A stretch of DNA of 36,996 nucleotides from Candidatus Gastranaerophilales bacterium (GTDB lineage Bacteria > Cyanobacteriota > Vampirovibrionia > Gastranaerophilales > Gastranaerophilaceae): contig CALUVE010000021.1 of assembly GCA_944324135.1 (NCBI GenBank), positions 1 through 36,996 of the forward strand. The letters are read 5' to 3'. The stretch's first letter is position 1. Each line of letters opens with the position of its first letter. Under the pieces are notes generated by a model, which made no database searches, was not told the DNA's origin, and was given only the letters and a program-made list of their open reading frames with translations. Shown here piece by piece: positions 34,342 to 36,996 of this stretch. Both the position numbers and the translations under genes were made by a program.

Positions 34342-34346
34342 TATTT
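34304..34346 (+). terminator. Attenuator terminator hairpin
   Basis: A 12-bp perfect stem (34304-34315 with 34330-34341), a 14-nt loop and a T-rich tail (TTTTATTT). Its left arm is the same segment used by the antiterminator. Confidence 0.7.
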
Positions 34347-34370
34347 GTTGAATTGGAGGTTTTAAATATA

Positions 34371-35651
34371 ATGTCACTAGTTAATATAATTTCGGCTGTA
34401 GGAAATAATAATTCTGTTTACCCTCTTCTTTTCCGTGATTGCGGGGTAGAAAATCCTATTAAGATTGCACTTACATATAAGCAAAATATTGATGAATCAC
34501 CTAAAGTCGCCAGATATGCAGTTAGAGAACGTTCTATTGATGAATATACTACATCAGCGGTTTGGCTTGGTACTGTACCTGCAGTTGAATATGTCTCTGA
34601 TAAATTCATCGCTAAAAAAGGTTTCAGTCCGCTTATCAGCGCACGTCTTTTTAAGGAAGATTTGGATAAGAATCCGTTCCAAGGGATAGAATTTAACATT
34701 AAAAAATTCGGCAATTCCGCTTCTAAAGAGGTGCAAGCCGCAGTTGCAGACCTTGTGAAAGCTAAAGAAAACAAAAAAGCTTTTGAAAGTTTGATGTCTA
34801 AAAAGTTTGTGGCTGCTGTTACTATCCCGATGGCTTTAATAGGTTTTATCATTCCTAAATGTATATTTGCTCTCTCCAGCAAAATTAACAAAAGAGAAAA
34901 AGCTAAACAACAGCCTGCATATTCTGATATCTTCCCTAAATCCGATATTGCCACATTTGGCCAGAAAAAAGATGTTGCATTCACCGGTTTTGCGTCAACC
35001 GTTGCTAACCTTACAACTCCTGATAAAATGGCTGCAATAGACGGCGGCTATGCTATCGGGCGTATCTTGACAGCACGCCCCGGTTATGAGCCCGTTGATA
35101 TTGCTTTCAAAATGGCAGGTATGCTCTATTTGAATTATGTTGCCCCTAAGCAACTGGAAAAATTGTTTGACTTTACGTCCGGTAAACTTTTCAAAAGTAA
35201 TGTTAATTTAGACCCGAAACTTCTTAATAACAAAGAATTTGTCAGTGAAGTTAAAAATAATAAATTCGAATTTTTGAAAGATATGGACGGCCGTAAAATG
35301 CTTGAATATATTGACAACAATCCGAACAGTTCGTTTACAAAGTTTGCATCAATGTTCAAAAAAGTCACAATGCTCACCTCAGACAGCAGAGACCCGAGAG
35401 TTTTTGTTGATATCAAGGATTTGGAAGCATTTGGAAAAAATATTTATTCCTTTGCCAAAGACGGGCTCGCTTCTAAAAATTTGAACAAGTTTGCGAAAAA
35501 AGCTCTCTGCGTCAAGTCATTTAATATTATATCAAATGTGGCACTGAGCAGCTTTTTACTTTCTTATGTTCTTCCGAAAACGCAATTCGCTCTCAGAGAG
35601 CTTTTCACAGGCTCCAAACTTGAACCAGGTCTTGCTAATATTGATAAGTAA
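34371..35651 (+). CDS. Unknown protein, probable membrane-associated, under attenuator
   Basis: A 426-residue protein that I do not recognise. The ATG at 34371 is chosen over a TTG at 34353 because GGAGG (34355-34359) lies 11 nt before it. Two clear hydrophobic segments are visible (about residues 147-166 and 385-402), plus a weaker one near 248-257. Each is followed by a similar motif: IIPKCIFAL, VAPKQLEKLF and VLPKTQFAL. Between them are Lys/Asn/Asp-rich stretches. No signal peptide, catalytic motif or His enrichment is seen. It follows the histidine-type leader and attenuator directly and ends at a strong terminator, so it is a single-gene transcript. Nothing links it by sequence to histidine metabolism. 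Confidence 0.75.
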   Translation: MSLVNIISAVGNNNSVYPLLFRDCGVENPIKIALTYKQNIDESPKVARYAVRERSIDEYTTSAVWLGTVPAVEYVSDKFIAKKGFSPLISARLFKEDLDKNPFQGIEFNIKKFGNSASKEVQAAVADLVKAKENKKAFESLMSKKFVAAVTIPMALIGFIIPKCIFALSSKINKREKAKQQPAYSDIFPKSDIATFGQKKDVAFTGFASTVANLTTPDKMAAIDGGYAIGRILTARPGYEPVDIAFKMAGMLYLNYVAPKQLEKLFDFTSGKLFKSNVNLDPKLLNNKEFVSEVKNNKFEFLKDMDGRKMLEYIDNNPNSSFTKFASMFKKVTMLTSDSRDPRVFVDIKDLEAFGKNIYSFAKDGLASKNLNKFAKKALCVKSFNIISNVALSSFLLSYVLPKTQFALRELFTGSKLEPGLANIDK

Positions 35652-35679
35652 TGCGAGGCTGATTAAAGTTATACATGCT

Positions 35680-35713
35680 AAAAGCGCCCTCTATATTAAT
35701 AGAGAGCGCTTTT
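35680..35713. terminator. Bidirectional terminator
   Basis: AAAAGCGC (35680-35687) with GCGCTTTT (35706-35713), and CTCTAT (35689-35694) with ATAGAG (35699-35704), one mismatch, ATTA loop. T-rich on both strands; serves the unknown gene and convergent gap. Confidence 0.85.
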
Positions 35714-35732
35714 TCAGGTTTAATTATAAAAA

Positions 35733-36737
35733 TTATAATTTAGAAGCAACCATCAAAGTAGTTTCAGCTAAACGAGTTGAATAACCCATTTCGTTGTCGT
35801 ACCAAGAAATGATTTTAACCTGGTTGCCGCCCATTACACGAGTTAACAAAGCGTCAACTGTTGAAGATTGTGAAGTGCCGATGTAGTCAGAAGATACAAG
35901 CGGTTCTTCAGTGTAGCAAAGTACGTGACCGTCAGCACCAGCTTTTAATGCTGCGTTAACTTCTTCAACTGTAACGTCTTTAGCAAGTTCAAATACAACG
36001 TCTACCAAAGAAACGTCCGGAGTAGGAACTCTCATAGCGAAACCGTCCAATTTACCTTTCAATTGCGGTAAAACAAGAGCAACAGCTTTAGCTGCACCAG
36101 TTTTTGTAGGAACAATGTTCAAAGCGCCAGCTCTGGCTCTGCGTGGGTCTTTGTGACCGGCATCAAGGATTCTTTGGTCACCTGTGTATGAGTGAACTGT
36201 TGTCATCAAACCTTTTACGATGCCGAATTTTTCATCGATAACTTTAGCTACAGGAGCCAAGCAGTTTGTTGTGCAAGAAGCCATTGAAATTACGTTGTGT
36301 TTAGCAGGATCGTATTCTTTATCGTTTACACCCAAAACAATTGTAATATCTTCGTTTGTTGCAGGAGCAGAGATGATAACTTTTTTAGCACCTGCTGTGA
36401 TGTGAGCTTTTGCTTTTTCTGCATCTGTGAAGAAACCTGTTGATTCAACAACAACTTCTACACCTAAATCTTTCCAAGGCAATTGTGCCGGATCTTTTTC
36501 TGCAAAGAATTTAATTTTTTTACCGTTTACGATAATACCTTCTTCGTAAGCTTCAACTGTGCCGTCAAATTTGCCCATAACTGAGTCGTGTTTGAATAAC
36601 AATGCTGCTTCAGCAGGTTTCAAACCAGGGTCGTTGATAGCTACATAATTAATTTTGTCAAAAATACCTTCTCTGATAGCGGCTCTCAATGTGTTACGGC
36701 CGATTCTACCAAAACCGTTAATTGCTACATTTACCAT
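35733..36737 (-). CDS. gap: Glyceraldehyde-3-phosphate dehydrogenase, type I
   Basis: A 334-residue glycolytic enzyme oxidising glyceraldehyde 3-phosphate to 1,3-bisphosphoglycerate. INGFGRIGR binds the dinucleotide. AINDP carries the Asp usually linked to NAD preference. ASCTTNCLAP has the catalytic Cys, and its partner His lies in TTVHSYTGDQ. Phosphate-site residues are in NIVPTKTGAAKAV, and WYDNEMGYSTRL closes the domain. AAGGAG lies ahead of the ATG, stronger than at most genes here, fitting high expression. NAD versus NADP use is not settled by these motifs. Confidence 0.96.
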   Translation of the reverse strand: MVNVAINGFGRIGRNTLRAAIREGIFDKINYVAINDPGLKPAEAALLFKHDSVMGKFDGTVEAYEEGIIVNGKKIKFFAEKDPAQLPWKDLGVEVVVESTGFFTDAEKAKAHITAGAKKVIISAPATNEDITIVLGVNDKEYDPAKHNVISMASCTTNCLAPVAKVIDEKFGIVKGLMTTVHSYTGDQRILDAGHKDPRRARAGALNIVPTKTGAAKAVALVLPQLKGKLDGFAMRVPTPDVSLVDVVFELAKDVTVEEVNAALKAGADGHVLCYTEEPLVSSDYIGTSQSSTVDALLTRVMGGNQVKIISWYDNEMGYSTRLAETTLMVASKL

Positions 36738-36779
36738 AAGTTTTTACTCCTTCTTATTCTGTAAACTTATTACAAATTT

Positions 36780-36808
36780 GTTATACATCAAAAATATTTT
36801 GTTAGCAA
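36780..36808 (-). promoter_or_regulatory. Promoter of gap
   Basis: Minus-strand TTGCTA (36803-36808), 17-nt spacer, TATAAC (36780-36785). The leader is about 36 nt and contains the strong AAGGAG. Confidence 0.55.
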
Positions 36809-36985
36809 GCAAGTAGCTGCATCTTTAATTTTTTATTAATATTTATATATATATTGTATATCCTTGTTAAAATCTGTAAATGCTTGCTATTAGTGCATTT
36901 GCCCGTTTTTGTCTTTTTGAATTGTAACAAAAACTTAACAAAAGAGGTCAAAAAATTAAAGTTTTAGGAAAGAAAAGCCGAAAAC

Positions 36986-36996
36986 ATGAGTACTAA
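36986..36996 (+). CDS. Possible start of a plus-strand gene, cut by the window edge
   Basis: ATG AGT ACT AA at the very end, preceded by AGGAAAG about 14 nt upstream. Only three codons are visible, so neither the product nor the reality of the gene can be judged. It would be divergent from gap. Confidence 0.3.

Noticed and set aside
34353-34370. TTG start six codons upstream of the unknown gene
   Set aside because: This TTG overlaps the GGAGG ribosome-binding site, which is correctly placed for the ATG at 34371.
34418-34984. 188-codon minus-strand open frame
   Set aside because: Lies within the unknown 426-residue gene, which has a good ribosome-binding site and terminator; the antisense frame has neither.

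Overview
The window is AT-rich bacterial chromosome, densely packed, with a Gram-negative (diderm) envelope: it encodes LpxK for lipid A, an MCE/MlaD-type lipid-transport protein, a two-partner-secretion type outer-membrane barrel and a Skp/OmpH-like periplasmic chaperone. It also carries a three-gene NADH-linked [FeFe] hydrogenase, which points to anaerobic, hydrogen-evolving fermentation. A diderm, fermentative, AT-rich genome with this mix fits gut-type non-photosynthetic Cyanobacteria (Vampirovibrionia/Gastranaerophilales) best. That placement is inference from gene content; no rRNA gene is present to confirm it.

Layout. 1-4.8 kb (minus strand): a concentrative nucleoside transporter and an oversized, probably membrane-anchored glycogen/starch-synthase-like enzyme. 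4.8-6.8 kb: biotin genes bioD-bioA. 6.9-9.6 kb: a TpsB/Omp85 barrel divergent from the OmpH-like chaperone. 9.7-13.9 kb: hydrogenase operon hydC-hydB-hydA with a good promoter. 14.0-16.4 kb: nth (endonuclease III) followed by a DUF2339 polytopic membrane protein. 16.5-21.1 kb: a GT4 glycosyltransferase converging on, and overlapping, lpxK, with an MCE protein and a lytic transglycosylase upstream of lpxK. 21.3-23.4 kb: two tandem zinc-type medium-chain dehydrogenases. 23.5-27.7 kb (plus strand): a GNAT-like protein, ilvC, a YhaM-like OB/HD nuclease and two tandem thymidylate-kinase-like genes. 27.7-31.4 kb: a 25-bp perfect inverted repeat, then (minus strand) a degenerate PilB/GspE-like ATPase, a lone response regulator and a hybrid-like histidine kinase. 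31.5-34.1 kb: bifunctional Rel divergent from a YggU/DUF167 protein. 34.1-35.7 kb: a histidine-rich leader peptide with an attenuator-like RNA, upstream of an unknown membrane protein. 35.7-36.7 kb: GAPDH. The first bases of one more gene may lie at the right edge.

The most unusual signal is at 34140-34371. An extended -10 promoter is followed by a 19-codon leader reading His-His-Gln-His-His, then by mutually exclusive antiterminator and terminator hairpins. This is the architecture of a histidine-operon attenuator, but the gene downstream is an unrecognised membrane-type protein, not a histidine gene. A second theme is promoters whose predicted transcription start falls on or within a few bases of the start codon, with no Shine-Dalgarno sequence (nth, the GNAT gene, rel and possibly yggU), which suggests leaderless transcripts. 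Other oddities are the 970-residue glycogen-synthase-like enzyme with an N-terminal membrane/coiled-coil extension, the paired kinase paralogues with an altered substrate motif, and the PilB-like ATPase with eroded catalytic boxes beside a two-component pair. No tRNA, rRNA, CRISPR array, insertion sequence or phage gene was recognised.
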